Source: Streptomyces sp. NBC_00335 (GTDB taxonomy: Bacteria > Actinomycetota > Actinomycetes > Streptomycetales > Streptomycetaceae). From it: 64,000 nt of DNA. The translations under genes and the position numbers were made by a program. Below are positions 42,139 through 50,209 of the stretch, one piece after another. The stretch is from the NCBI RefSeq assembly GCF_036127095.1, contig NZ_CP108006.1, positions 8,237,501 to 8,301,500 of the forward strand, in the 5' to 3' direction. Position 1 is the first letter of the stretch. Every line of letters starts with the position of its first letter. The notes beneath the pieces were generated by a model, which had not been told where the DNA came from, did not search any database, and saw only the letters and a list, made by a program, of their open reading frames with translations.

Positions 42139-43671
42139 TCAGTTCAGGGTGCGCAGGTGGTCGCGCAGTCCGGTGCCGAATGCGGTGGGGGTGCCGTCGT
42201 ACGAGGTGATCAGCGCCGGACCGGAGCTGCAGTTCCAGGTGTTCCAGGTCCAGCCGAGGTACGAGAGGGAGCGGTCGTCGAACCACTTCATGACGCGGTC
42301 GATGAAGGCGTGCGCGCAGGTGTTCTCGCCGATCTCGCCCGCCACGAGGGGGACCTTGGCGGCGACCGGGGCGAGGGTGGAGTCCCAACAGGATTCGCTG
42401 GAACAGGTGTTGAAGTTGTAGACGTGCCAGGCCGCGGCCAGATTGCCCGTCGGGTCGGTGGGGGAGTGGGTGAGCCACTGGCTCAGGTCGTTGGAATAGG
42501 CGATGCCGGGGACGAGCAGGAGATTGCGGGCGCCGGTCGCGCGGACGGCGTCCACCAGGTCCTGCATGCCGGCGACCTCGTAGCCGATGCCCGGACACGT
42601 ACCGCCGTCGCGCCAGCAGGTCCACGCCTGGGCGGTGGTGGGGGTGGCCCGGTCCGGATAGGGCTCGTTGAACAGGTCGAAGACGACCCGCCGGTCGTTC
42701 TTGAAGGTGTTCGCCACCGAGGTCCAGAACGCCGGGGTGTACTGGGCGTCCGGCATCGGCTTCTGACAGGAGGCGTGCACGTCGGCGCACCCCGAGGAGT
42801 TGCCGGTGTACTGGCCGTACGTCCAGTGCAGCTCGACGACCGGGGTCATGCCGTGCGCGAGGACCCGGTCGACCAGTCCCTTGACGGCGGCGACGTAATG
42901 CGCGCCCCGGTACTCGGGCTTGATGTTGTCGAGGCCGAGCCAGCACTCCTCGTTGAGGGGAATGCGGACGGTATTGGCCTCCCAGTCGGCGATGGCGCGC
43001 ACCGAGGCGTCGTCGACGGGCCCGTCGAAGATGCCGTGGCCCTGGACGCACATGAACTCGGCCCCTGAGCGGTTGACGCCGAGGAGGCGGCGAGTGGCAC
43101 CGTTCTGGTCGGTGAGGCGGTTGCCGGTGACGCTCAGTTCGGGCGCCCCGGAGACGGGGTCGGTGGGTGTGGGGGTCGGGCCCGTGGGGGTGGGCGTGGG
43201 AGTGGTGGGTGTGGGTGTGGGTGTGGGCGTCGGAGTGGGGCCGGGCCCGGAGCCGGTGGTGCAGGTGGCTCCGTTGAGCGTGAACGCGCTGGGCGCCGTA
43301 TTGGCGCCCGACCACGAGGCGATGAAGCCGGTGGTCACGCTCGCGCCGGCGCCGAGCGCGGCGTTCCAGCTCTCGTTCACGGCGGTGACGGCCGATGCGG
43401 TCTGGGACCACTTGGCGCCCCAGCCCTGACTGATGGTCTGGCCGGCCGGAAAGCCGAAGCCGAGGCTCCAACCGTTCAGCGCGGAGCCGTTGTTGGTGAC
43501 AGTGACCGCACCCTGGAAGCCGCCGGCCCATTGGCCGACGACCGAGTACGTCACCGTGCACGAGGGTGAGGCCGCGGCTCCTGTGGCCGTACCCACGACG
43601 GCGAGCGCACAGCTCGCCATCGCGAGCGCTGCCGTTGTGAGCAGCGCGGACGTGCGTGGGGGGTGTCGCAT
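42139..43671 (-). CDS. Secreted GH5 endoglucanase with N-terminal CBM2
   Basis: A 510-aa exported enzyme. After the signal peptide (ending near GAAASPS) comes a CBM2 domain (about 37-140, closed by a Cys pair), a PTPTPT-type linker and the GH5 barrel. The acid/base Glu is in LFNEPYPD and the nucleophile Glu in AGEIGENTC. ATG 43671 has AAGGA 8 nt upstream. It precedes the GH6 gene by 16 bp and is controlled by the palindromic CebR site about 180 bp upstream, plus a half-site at 43720. It cuts cellulose internally, creating ends for the GH6 enzyme. Confidence 0.94.
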   Translation of the reverse strand: MRHPPRTSALLTTAALAMASCALAVVGTATGAAASPSCTVTYSVVGQWAGGFQGAVTVTNNGSALNGWSLGFGFPAGQTISQGWGAKWSQTASAVTAVNESWNAALGAGASVTTGFIASWSGANTAPSAFTLNGATCTTGSGPGPTPTPTPTPTPTTPTPTPTGPTPTPTDPVSGAPELSVTGNRLTDQNGATRRLLGVNRSGAEFMCVQGHGIFDGPVDDASVRAIADWEANTVRIPLNEECWLGLDNIKPEYRGAHYVAAVKGLVDRVLAHGMTPVVELHWTYGQYTGNSSGCADVHASCQKPMPDAQYTPAFWTSVANTFKNDRRVVFDLFNEPYPDRATPTTAQAWTCWRDGGTCPGIGYEVAGMQDLVDAVRATGARNLLLVPGIAYSNDLSQWLTHSPTDPTGNLAAAWHVYNFNTCSSESCWDSTLAPVAAKVPLVAGEIGENTCAHAFIDRVMKWFDDRSLSYLGWTWNTWNCSSGPALITSYDGTPTAFGTGLRDHLRTLN

Positions 43672-43719
43672 GAGCGAGTCCTTGCAGCGAGGGCGCGCTG
43701 GTGACGGCGCGCCGACTGA

Positions 43720-43733
43720 CGGATTCGCTCCCA
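43720..43733. promoter_or_regulatory. Degenerate CebR half-site near the GH5 start
   Basis: CGGATTCGCTCCCA matches one arm of the CebR palindrome perfectly and 10 of 14 positions overall, 49 bp upstream of the GH5 ATG. It may be a decayed or auxiliary site. Confidence 0.45.
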
Positions 43734-43850
43734 CTGGTTGGGGCCAGACCGTAGCGGCAACTCACGCCAAGCAACAGAGGGGTTGACGAAATTCGCCCGG
43801 GAACGGCTTCGACTCTTCACGGACCTTGACGGCGTTGAGTCCCGTCTGCA

Positions 43851-43870
43851 CAGTGGGAGCGCTCCCACTG
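43851..43870. promoter_or_regulatory. CebR operator of the GH5-GH6 cellulase operon
   Basis: CAGTGGGAGCGCTCCCACTG is a perfect 20-bp palindrome containing the 14-bp CebR consensus, 180 bp upstream of the GH5 start codon and beyond the end of the LysR gene. Confidence 0.92.
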
Positions 43871-43963
43871 GTTCGGAGCTTGTTCACACGCTCCCCGTAC
43901 ACCGTCATTCCCGAGCCGAGAGGAGAACCATTCCCATGCCGAACCGGCGCCCGGGCCGCCCCC

Positions 43964-44881
43964 TCAGACCACTCGATCCACGCGTGGAGCTGCGAGGCGG
44001 CCGACGAGTTCCTCGACGAACGCCTCCAGGTGGGGCGGGCGGGCGCCGGTTCGGGTGGCGACGAACCACGTGCGGGTCAGCGGCTTCGCGCCCATGCGGA
44101 CCAAGGCCAGATCGTGCGAGGCCGCGTAGGGGGAAGCCACCCAGTTGGGCAGGACGGTCAGGCCCTGGCCGCCCGCCACCATCTCGATCACCAGGTCGGT
44201 CACCACCGGCATCGTGGTGATGCGGGCCGGCCGCGCGCCGGCGGGGATCGGCAGTGGCATCGACGGGATGCGCTTCTGGTCGTAGAAGTCGTAGAGGACC
44301 AGGTCCTTGCCGTCGAAATCGCGGGCGGTCACGTGTGCGCGGGAGGCCCACGGGTGCGCGGCGGGCACCACCGCCACCATCTCGTCGTCGAACAGCCTGG
44401 TCAGGGACACCCGGTCCATCTGCAGGTCCGGCTTGGTCACCAGGGCCACGTCGACCAGGTCGGCGAGCAGGGCGGGGATCGGCGCGTCGTCGGCGACGGT
44501 CTCGATGCGGACCTCGATGTCCGGCTCGCGCGCCCGGAAGGCGCGCAGGACCGGCGGCAGCCAAGGGAAGGTGGTGCTGCACTGGGCGGCGAAGCGCACG
44601 CGCCGGTCCCGGCCGTCGCGGAGCTCCCGCAGATCGCGCGAGGCCGATTCGAGTTCCCCGAGGACGTGGCGGGCGGCGACCAGGAGCCGGCGGCCGGCGG
44701 CGTTGGGGATCAGCCGGCGGCCCTTGCGGTCGAAGAGCGGCATCCCGAGACGGGCCTCCAGTCGGGTCAGCCGCTGGCTCAGCGCCGGCTGGCTGACGTA
44801 GAGCCGCTCGGCGGCGGCGGTCAGGGAGCCGGCCTCGGCCGTGGCCTCGAGGAGTTCCAGGTCGCGCAGGTCCACATCCAT
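43964..44881 (-). CDS. LysR-family transcriptional regulator
   Basis: A 305-aa protein. The HTH is at residues 5-45 (LELLEATAEAGSLTAAAERL then YVSQPALSQRLTRLE). The effector domain is the two-lobed periplasmic-binding-protein type. It is divergent from the SDR gene with a 117-bp gap, the classic LysR target arrangement. The gap holds ATTATCACATGCTTCATATT, which contains a T-N11-A type element. It probably regulates the SDR and tautomerase genes. Confidence 0.92.
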   Translation of the reverse strand: MDVDLRDLELLEATAEAGSLTAAAERLYVSQPALSQRLTRLEARLGMPLFDRKGRRLIPNAAGRRLLVAARHVLGELESASRDLRELRDGRDRRVRFAAQCSTTFPWLPPVLRAFRAREPDIEVRIETVADDAPIPALLADLVDVALVTKPDLQMDRVSLTRLFDDEMVAVVPAAHPWASRAHVTARDFDGKDLVLYDFYDQKRIPSMPLPIPAGARPARITTMPVVTDLVIEMVAGGQGLTVLPNWVASPYAASHDLALVRMGAKPLTRTWFVATRTGARPPHLEAFVEELVGRLAAPRVDRVV

Positions 44882-44998
44882 AACGCTGGATTATCACATG
44901 CTTCATATTCCGTCGTGGTGTTATGGGTTGAGGGCTCCTAGGTTTCTGGTGTCGGCCACCGGGGCTCCCCGGCCGCCGCCCACGAAAGGGACACCTTC

Positions 44999-45763
44999 AT
45001 GAGCGTCACCAGCACCAGCACCACCGCCCGTACCGCCACGGTCCTCGTCACCGGCTCCTCCAGCGGCATGGGCCTCGACATCGCCCGCGCCTTCCTGGCC
45101 GCCGGCGCGAACGTCGTGCTCAACGGCCGCGACCCCGACCGTCTCGCCAAGGCCGCCGCCGGTCTCGGGCATCCGGAGCGCACCGCCTGCGTCGCGGGCA
45201 GCACCGCCGCCCGGGAGACCGGCGAAGCGCTCGTCCGCACGGCGCTGGAGCGCTTCGGGCGGATCGACGTCCTGGTCAACAACGCCGGCACCTTCGAGCC
45301 GAAGCCCTTCACCGAGGTGACGGAGGACGAGCTCGACGGCTACCTGACGGGGAACCTCAAGGGCACCTACCTCACCACGCAGGCGGTCGTACGCGCCCTG
45401 CGCGCCCAGGGTGAGGGCGGCAGCATCGTCAACATCGGCACCGTACTGGTGGACCACGCGCTGGCCGGTTTCCCGGCCTCCGCGCCCGTGGTCAGCAAGG
45501 GCGGCGTGCACGCACTGACGACGAGCCTCGCGGCCGAGCTCGCCTCCGACGGGATCAGCGTCAACCTGGTCGCACCGGGCATCATCCGCACCCCCCTGCA
45601 CGCGGGCGCCGACGTGGACGCCTACGGCGGTCTCGCCCTGCAGGACCGTGTCGGCGAGGTCGCCGAGATCTCCGACGCCGTGCTGTACCTCGCGGGCGCC
45701 GGGTTCGTGACCGGCCACTCCCTGCGGGTGGACGGCGGCCACGTGACCGGCCGTCGCATCTGA
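44999..45763 (+). CDS. SDR-family oxidoreductase with altered catalytic residues
   Basis: A 254-aa Rossmann protein. The cofactor motif TGSSSGMGL (about 19-27), NNAG and PGIIRTPL are typical. In the catalytic region NIGTVLVD stands where NISS is usual, and PVVSK where YxxxK is expected: the Lys is kept, but Tyr is Pro. Activity, if any, must use another acid. ATG 44999 follows AAAGGGACACC. It is divergent from the LysR gene and precedes the tautomerase by 90 bp. Confidence 0.88.
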   Translation: MSVTSTSTTARTATVLVTGSSSGMGLDIARAFLAAGANVVLNGRDPDRLAKAAAGLGHPERTACVAGSTAARETGEALVRTALERFGRIDVLVNNAGTFEPKPFTEVTEDELDGYLTGNLKGTYLTTQAVVRALRAQGEGGSIVNIGTVLVDHALAGFPASAPVVSKGGVHALTTSLAAELASDGISVNLVAPGIIRTPLHAGADVDAYGGLALQDRVGEVAEISDAVLYLAGAGFVTGHSLRVDGGHVTGRRI

Positions 45764-45781
45764 CGCTCCTCGTCGCTGCGA

Positions 45782-45830
45782 CCGCCACTGCCACTGCCAC
45801 CCCCTCCCCCTCCCCCTCCCCCTCCACCTC
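45782..45830. repeat. CCACTG and CCCCCT short tandem repeats
   Basis: Three GCCACT units pass into about five (T/A)CCCCC units in the gap between the SDR and tautomerase genes. Simple-sequence DNA, no function seen. Confidence 0.65.
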
Positions 45831-45853
45831 CGCCACGAGAAGAAGGAGTCCCC

Positions 45854-46066
45854 GTGCCGTACGTCAACGTCAAGATCACCCGTGAAGGCGCCACCGCGTC
45901 GCAGAAGGCCGAGCTCATCGCAGGCATCACCGACCTGCTGGTCAAGGTCCTCGACAAGGACCCGGCGACCACGTTCGTCCTCATCGACGAGGTCGCCCTG
46001 GAGGACTGGGGTGTGGGCGGCGTCCCGACGGACGAGTACCGCCGCCGCAACCGTCCCCGCGGCTGA
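45854..46066 (+). CDS. 4-oxalocrotonate tautomerase-family protein
   Basis: A 70-aa protein. After removal of the initiator, Pro is the N-terminal catalytic base (MPYVNVKITREG). The fold is a beta-alpha-beta unit with TFVLIDEVALEDWG. GTG 45854 has AGAAGGAG 9-16 nt upstream. It is cotranscribed with the SDR gene and convergent with the ArsR-like regulator. The reaction is likely keto-enol isomerisation of a small carbonyl compound. Confidence 0.88.
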   Translation: MPYVNVKITREGATASQKAELIAGITDLLVKVLDKDPATTFVLIDEVALEDWGVGGVPTDEYRRRNRPRG

Positions 46067-46075
46067 CCTTCGGAG

Positions 46076-46726
46076 TCAGGCCGGGCGCAGGTCCGCCGCG
46101 CACAGGTCCGGGCCGATGAAGGGCAGCAGCCGCACCGTGGCCCCGCCGCCCTCCAGCAGTCCGTCCAGGACGCCTTGATGGACGGCGCACACGACCTCGG
46201 GCCGGGCTCGGGCCAGTTCCCGGTACGGGCACTCGTGCAGCAGGACCCGCCGGGTGTCGGGGTCGGGCCCCGGCGCGTCCCTGGGCGCGAAGCCCATCCG
46301 GGCGGCCGCGGCGAACACCCGCTCCGCCGCCGGACCGCTCCCGGCCAGCCGGCGCCCCCAGCCGAGGCCGGCCTCGCGGGACGCGCCCGGACCGCCCCCG
46401 ACGGCCTCGGCCAGGGCCTGGGCGAGCTCCCGGAAGGGGCTGTCCGCCGGTTCCTCCTGGGGGTCGGGCCGGGCGGCCGCGTACCGCAGTCGGGGCCTGC
46501 CGCGGCCCGCCCTGGCCGAGGCGGTGGCCGTGACCAGGCCCGCCGCGGCCAGGGCGGCCAGGTGGTGGCGGACGGTGGCGACCGACAGCCCCGTGGCGGC
46601 GGCCATGTCGTCCACGCCCAGCAGGCCGTCCGCCTCCCGCAGCAGGGTCATCAGTCGCCGGCGTGACGGTGCGGCCAAGGCGTGGTGGACGCGCTGGGCA
46701 TCCGCCTCGCGGGACATTTCGGTCAT
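46076..46726 (-). CDS. ArsR-like HTH regulator with SufR-like cysteines
   Basis: A 216-aa protein. The winged helix is at about 15-80 (LGVDDMAAATGLSVATVRHHLAALAAAGLV). The C-terminal domain has HECPYRELARARPEVVCAVHQG and then IGPDLCAADL, three cysteines spaced as in the [Fe-S]-binding repressor SufR. It may sense iron-sulfur or redox status. ATG 46726 has no ribosome site; TATATT (46738-46733) is 6 nt before it. It follows the M6 gene by 83 bp and is convergent with the tautomerase. Confidence 0.85.
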   Translation of the reverse strand: MTEMSREADAQRVHHALAAPSRRRLMTLLREADGLLGVDDMAAATGLSVATVRHHLAALAAAGLVTATASARAGRGRPRLRYAAARPDPQEEPADSPFRELAQALAEAVGGGPGASREAGLGWGRRLAGSGPAAERVFAAAARMGFAPRDAPGPDPDTRRVLLHECPYRELARARPEVVCAVHQGVLDGLLEGGGATVRLLPFIGPDLCAADLRPA

Positions 46727-46809
46727 GGCCCAAATATAATCGACGCCCATGGGTTAAAAGGGGAGGGGGAGGAGGGGGCGCAAGAGAGAGGAGGTCTCCT
46801 CCTCCGCCC

Positions 46810-48708
46810 TCAGGTGCCCGTCCGGACGGCGAGGGACCATTCGTTCAGCACCCCGGCGTTCGAGACGACCGCGTCGGTGATCCTGAGCTTCCAGCTCCCC
46901 GGCACGGAGTCGCCGATCAGCGGGGCGAGCAGCGAGGGCGGCTGCGAATCCAGCGTCACCCGCAGGTTCTTGGCGTTGCCGCCCGAGCGGTTGTGGATCA
47001 CGGCCCGGCGGCCGCTCGGGGCCATCAGGACCACGCGCAGATCGCCGATGCGGGGGTGCTCGATGTCGATCGTCACCGTCAGGTCCCGGACCGTGCCCTG
47101 GCCCTGGAGGGTGATCGCGTCGGTCAGACCGCCGAAGTCGTCCTCGGGAATCGAGGCGCCGGGCGCCGACGCGCCCGTGACCAGGGTGCCCGCCACGCCC
47201 TGCTCGCCCGTCCGGAAAGTGAGCACCGGGCCCGGCGCGGAGACGGCCGAGATGGTCAGACCGGATTCGGTGCCGTCCCACCACAGAGACGCGGGGCGGC
47301 TGCTGTGCGAGACGGCGGTGCCCAGGGTGGGTCCGAACAGGTCGGCGCCGTCGCCCTGGTTCCGGTTGGTCTCCAGGTCCAGGTGGCCGTCGGCCTGGAG
47401 GAGCGCGCACTGGTAGTGACCCACCGCGGTGCCGTTCTGGAACTCGTTCGACCCCTTGATGTCGCAGTGGTAGACGGCGAGCCCGCTGGAGGTGAGCCGG
47501 GAGTCGAAGCCCGCGCGGGTGCGGTTCTCCACGAGGTAGTACTCGACGTCGCGCCGCTGCGGGTTCTGGTAGATCAGGGCCTCGTCGTACTCGCCCTGCC
47601 GGGCCTCGTAGAAGCCGGGCTGGGAGATGTCGACGTCGTGCGTCCAGTGCACGAGCCGCCGCAGGTAGACGCAGACCGCGGACGGGAGGAACCCGTCGCC
47701 CAGGTTGTTGCCCGCGGCCATCGCGCAGTACGTGCCCAGGCCCGCGCTGGAGAAGTCGTCGCCCTCGCGCTCCGCCGTTCCGTAGTCGTACAGGTCCGGC
47801 CAGCGGCACAGCAGGTGGCCGCTCTCGTGGCAGAAGGTGCCGATGCTCAGGTCGGCGGCCGTCTCGCCGATGCTCGTGACGGTGTACAAGTCCGTCCGCA
47901 CGCTGCCGATCTGGGCGGGGAAGCGGGAGTTGTGCGGCCAGAGGTCCTCCCTGAATTCCGTCCGGCCCGCGTACATGATGCAGAGGGAGTCGACGACGCC
48001 CCGCCCGAGCGAGTCGAACCGGGTGAAGTCCACGCCGGCGTCGACGGCCGCCTGCAGGGCCTCCGGTACGAGCCGTCCGCGGTTCTGCGGGAGCCCGTAG
48101 GCGAGGCGGGGACGGCTCAAACGCAGCGGGCCGACCACGGTGTTGGTGAAGCGGAGCCGGCCGGTCGACATCGTGCGGAAGAACTCCTTGACCGAGGAGC
48201 TGTTTCCGTTCGCCGTGAAATGGGGGCTGTTCAGCAGTGCGGAGACCTCGTCGACCGTGACCTGCGTGGGCTTGTCCGGGAAGTCGACGAGGATCGTCAG
48301 CCCCTGGACGTCGCCCTCGCTGAGGACGAAGCCGGGGAGCAGGCCCTTGTTGGGGCCGAAGGTCAGGAGGGTGTCCGGATCGGTGGTGGCCCGGTCCTCC
48401 TCCGGGACCGTCTCCATCAGCCGTTCCTTCACCACGTCCCGCCGGTAGACCTGTCCTTCGCGCAAGTGCCGGGGCAGCCCCTCGGGCGCCGGCCGGGAAA
48501 CCGGCGTGCCGCTGGAGACGAACCGGCGTCCGGCACCGCCGCCGTCGGTCTCGGCGAAGCAGTACAGGCCCCGGGTGTCGTCGTAGACGACCGAATAGCC
48601 GTCGAGCGTCTCGTACCGTGCGTACTTGTCGTCACCGAAGGCGACGAGCCGCACGTCACCGCCTTCCTCCTGGGCGAAGGTGAGGGTGTCGCCGAAGATG
48701 CCACTCAT
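46810..48708 (-). CDS. M6-family metalloprotease with C-terminal P domain
   Basis: A 632-aa zinc protease. HESGHLLCRWPDLYD (His at about 291) carries HExxH and the downstream Asp of the M6/immune-inhibitor-A family. The last ~130 residues resemble a proprotein-convertase P domain (TVTIDIEHPRIGDLRV, IHNRSGG, GSWKLRITD). ATG 48708 follows GGGAGG by 9 nt. The N-terminus (MSGIFGDTLTFAQEEGGD) has no signal peptide, which is odd for this class. Confidence 0.88.
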   Translation of the reverse strand: MSGIFGDTLTFAQEEGGDVRLVAFGDDKYARYETLDGYSVVYDDTRGLYCFAETDGGGAGRRFVSSGTPVSRPAPEGLPRHLREGQVYRRDVVKERLMETVPEEDRATTDPDTLLTFGPNKGLLPGFVLSEGDVQGLTILVDFPDKPTQVTVDEVSALLNSPHFTANGNSSSVKEFFRTMSTGRLRFTNTVVGPLRLSRPRLAYGLPQNRGRLVPEALQAAVDAGVDFTRFDSLGRGVVDSLCIMYAGRTEFREDLWPHNSRFPAQIGSVRTDLYTVTSIGETAADLSIGTFCHESGHLLCRWPDLYDYGTAEREGDDFSSAGLGTYCAMAAGNNLGDGFLPSAVCVYLRRLVHWTHDVDISQPGFYEARQGEYDEALIYQNPQRRDVEYYLVENRTRAGFDSRLTSSGLAVYHCDIKGSNEFQNGTAVGHYQCALLQADGHLDLETNRNQGDGADLFGPTLGTAVSHSSRPASLWWDGTESGLTISAVSAPGPVLTFRTGEQGVAGTLVTGASAPGASIPEDDFGGLTDAITLQGQGTVRDLTVTIDIEHPRIGDLRVVLMAPSGRRAVIHNRSGGNAKNLRVTLDSQPPSLLAPLIGDSVPGSWKLRITDAVVSNAGVLNEWSLAVRTGT

Positions 48709-48855
48709 CGCAAAGCGCCTCCCGGATCCGGACACACGAAGGCTGTCGCCTTCAGTGTCCGGTGGATCCCGGGACGGGCACAGGGCAGAAGGACCCACGC
48801 CGGGCGGGGCAGGGATACCCCGGCCAGGAGGGTCGCCCCGGTCGGGGGCCCCCGG

Positions 48856-49491
48856 TCAGGAGGAGGCCGGGATGAGGTCGTGGGTCAGGGCGAAACGCGT
48901 CAGGTCGGCCCGCCGCCGCGAGCCGATCTTGTCGCGGAGCCGGTCCAGGTGGGAGTGCACGGTGTGCTCGCTGATGCCCAGCCGGACGGCGATGCCGTGG
49001 TCGGTCTCCCCGCGGGCGACCAGCTCCAGGACCTGCCGTTCGCGGTCCGTGACGTGGCAGGGGGGCGCCGCGTCCGGGACCGGCCCCACGGCGAGATCGG
49101 CGGAGACGTACGAGCAGCCGCCGGCGACCAGCCGGATCGCGGCGAGCAGTTCGCGCTCCCCGGCCCGCCGGCTCAGGCAGCCGCGGGCTCCGGCGCGCAG
49201 CGCGCCCCGGGCGTCGTCGGGCGGGCCGGAGGAGAGCACCAGGACGGCGAACCCGAGTCCGGCCAGCCGCGCCACCACCTCCGCCAGGCATCCGGGCGAC
49301 AGCCGGAGGTCGACGAGCAGGACGTCCCCGGCCAGGGCCTCCCCGCGCTCCAGCGCGGCGGTCACCTCATCGACCGATCCGGCGCCCAGTACGAAGGCCG
49401 GGCCGTCGGCCGCTTCGAGCACGCGGGCCACGCCGTGGCGCAGCAGCGGGCAGTCACCGAGGACGGCGACCCGTCCCGCGTCCGCACTCAT
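48856..49491 (-). CDS. LuxR-type response regulator (orphan)
   Basis: A 211-aa protein. The receiver domain has LLVDLRLS with the phosphorylatable Asp near residue 56. The acidic pair at the start of NarL-type receivers is altered (LGDCPLLRHG), so phosphorylation may be weak. The C-terminal LuxR HTH is TDRERQVLELVARGETDHGIAVRLGISEHTV read in two parts. No sensor kinase lies beside it. ATG 49491 follows GAGAGGGG. Confidence 0.88.
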   Translation of the reverse strand: MSADAGRVAVLGDCPLLRHGVARVLEAADGPAFVLGAGSVDEVTAALERGEALAGDVLLVDLRLSPGCLAEVVARLAGLGFAVLVLSSGPPDDARGALRAGARGCLSRRAGERELLAAIRLVAGGCSYVSADLAVGPVPDAAPPCHVTDRERQVLELVARGETDHGIAVRLGISEHTVHSHLDRLRDKIGSRRRADLTRFALTHDLIPASS

Positions 49492-49638
49492 GCGCGCCCC
49501 TCTCGGCCTGGGCCCGCGCCGGTGGGAGCGCGGCCCCGCCCCTCCAGTCTTGGCCCTCCGGAGCCGTCCGGCATGCCGGACGCCCGGACGTCCGGCCGCC
49601 CGCCCGGGACGGTTTCCGCGGACTGTTATCGTCCGGTC

Positions 49639-50163
49639 ATGCCCGAGCTGATCACACCCACCCCCCGTCTCTACGCCTCCTGGCTCGCCGCGCAGGAGGA
49701 ATGGGGTCCCGACGCGCACATGGACGGCGCCGGGCTCGGCTCCGACGACGACGTGGACACCCCCGAGGGCTTCGCCGCCTGGACGGAGCGGCTGCGCCGG
49801 TACGGGGACCGCGCGGTGCCCCTCGAACACGGACGCGTCCACGCCACGTACTGGTGGATCGCCGAAGGCGACGAGTACCTGGGCGCCATCGACCTGCGGC
49901 ACTACCTGAACGGCTTCCTGCTCGACGCGGGGGGCCACATCGGCTACAGCGTGCGCCCCTCGGCCCGCCGCCGCGGCCTGGCCACCTGGGCCCTGGGCGA
50001 GGTCAAGCACGAGGCCCGGCTGCTGGGGATCGACCGGGTGCTGCTCACCTGCGACCCCGGCAACGAGGGTTCGATCCGCACGATCGAGAGCAGCGGCGGC
50101 GTGCTGGAAGACGTCCGCGAGACCCTGATCGGCCCCAAGCGGCGCTACTGGATCGACCTCTAG
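49639..50163 (+). CDS. GNAT-family N-acetyltransferase
   Basis: A 174-aa protein with the acetyl-CoA-binding motif GYSVRPSARRRGLATWALG (about 108-126) and a typical beta-bulge region; LLTCDPGNEGSIRTIESSGG carries the late Asn/Ser motif. Small-molecule or protein acetylation is expected; the substrate is unknown. ATG 49639 has no ribosome site; TTATCG lies 7 nt before it. It is divergent from the LuxR-type gene. Confidence 0.88.
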   Translation: MPELITPTPRLYASWLAAQEEWGPDAHMDGAGLGSDDDVDTPEGFAAWTERLRRYGDRAVPLEHGRVHATYWWIAEGDEYLGAIDLRHYLNGFLLDAGGHIGYSVRPSARRRGLATWALGEVKHEARLLGIDRVLLTCDPGNEGSIRTIESSGGVLEDVRETLIGPKRRYWIDL

Positions 50164-50186
50164 ACCTAGAGTAGACCTAGACCTAA
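50161..50186. repeat. TAGACC short repeats after the GNAT stop codon
   Basis: TAGACC occurs at the GNAT stop codon and twice more within 20 bp, giving CTAG-rich sequence in a GC-rich background. It lies between two convergent genes. Function unknown. Confidence 0.5.
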
Positions 50187-50209
50187 CCCCGGCCCCGGCC
50201 GCCGGCCCG

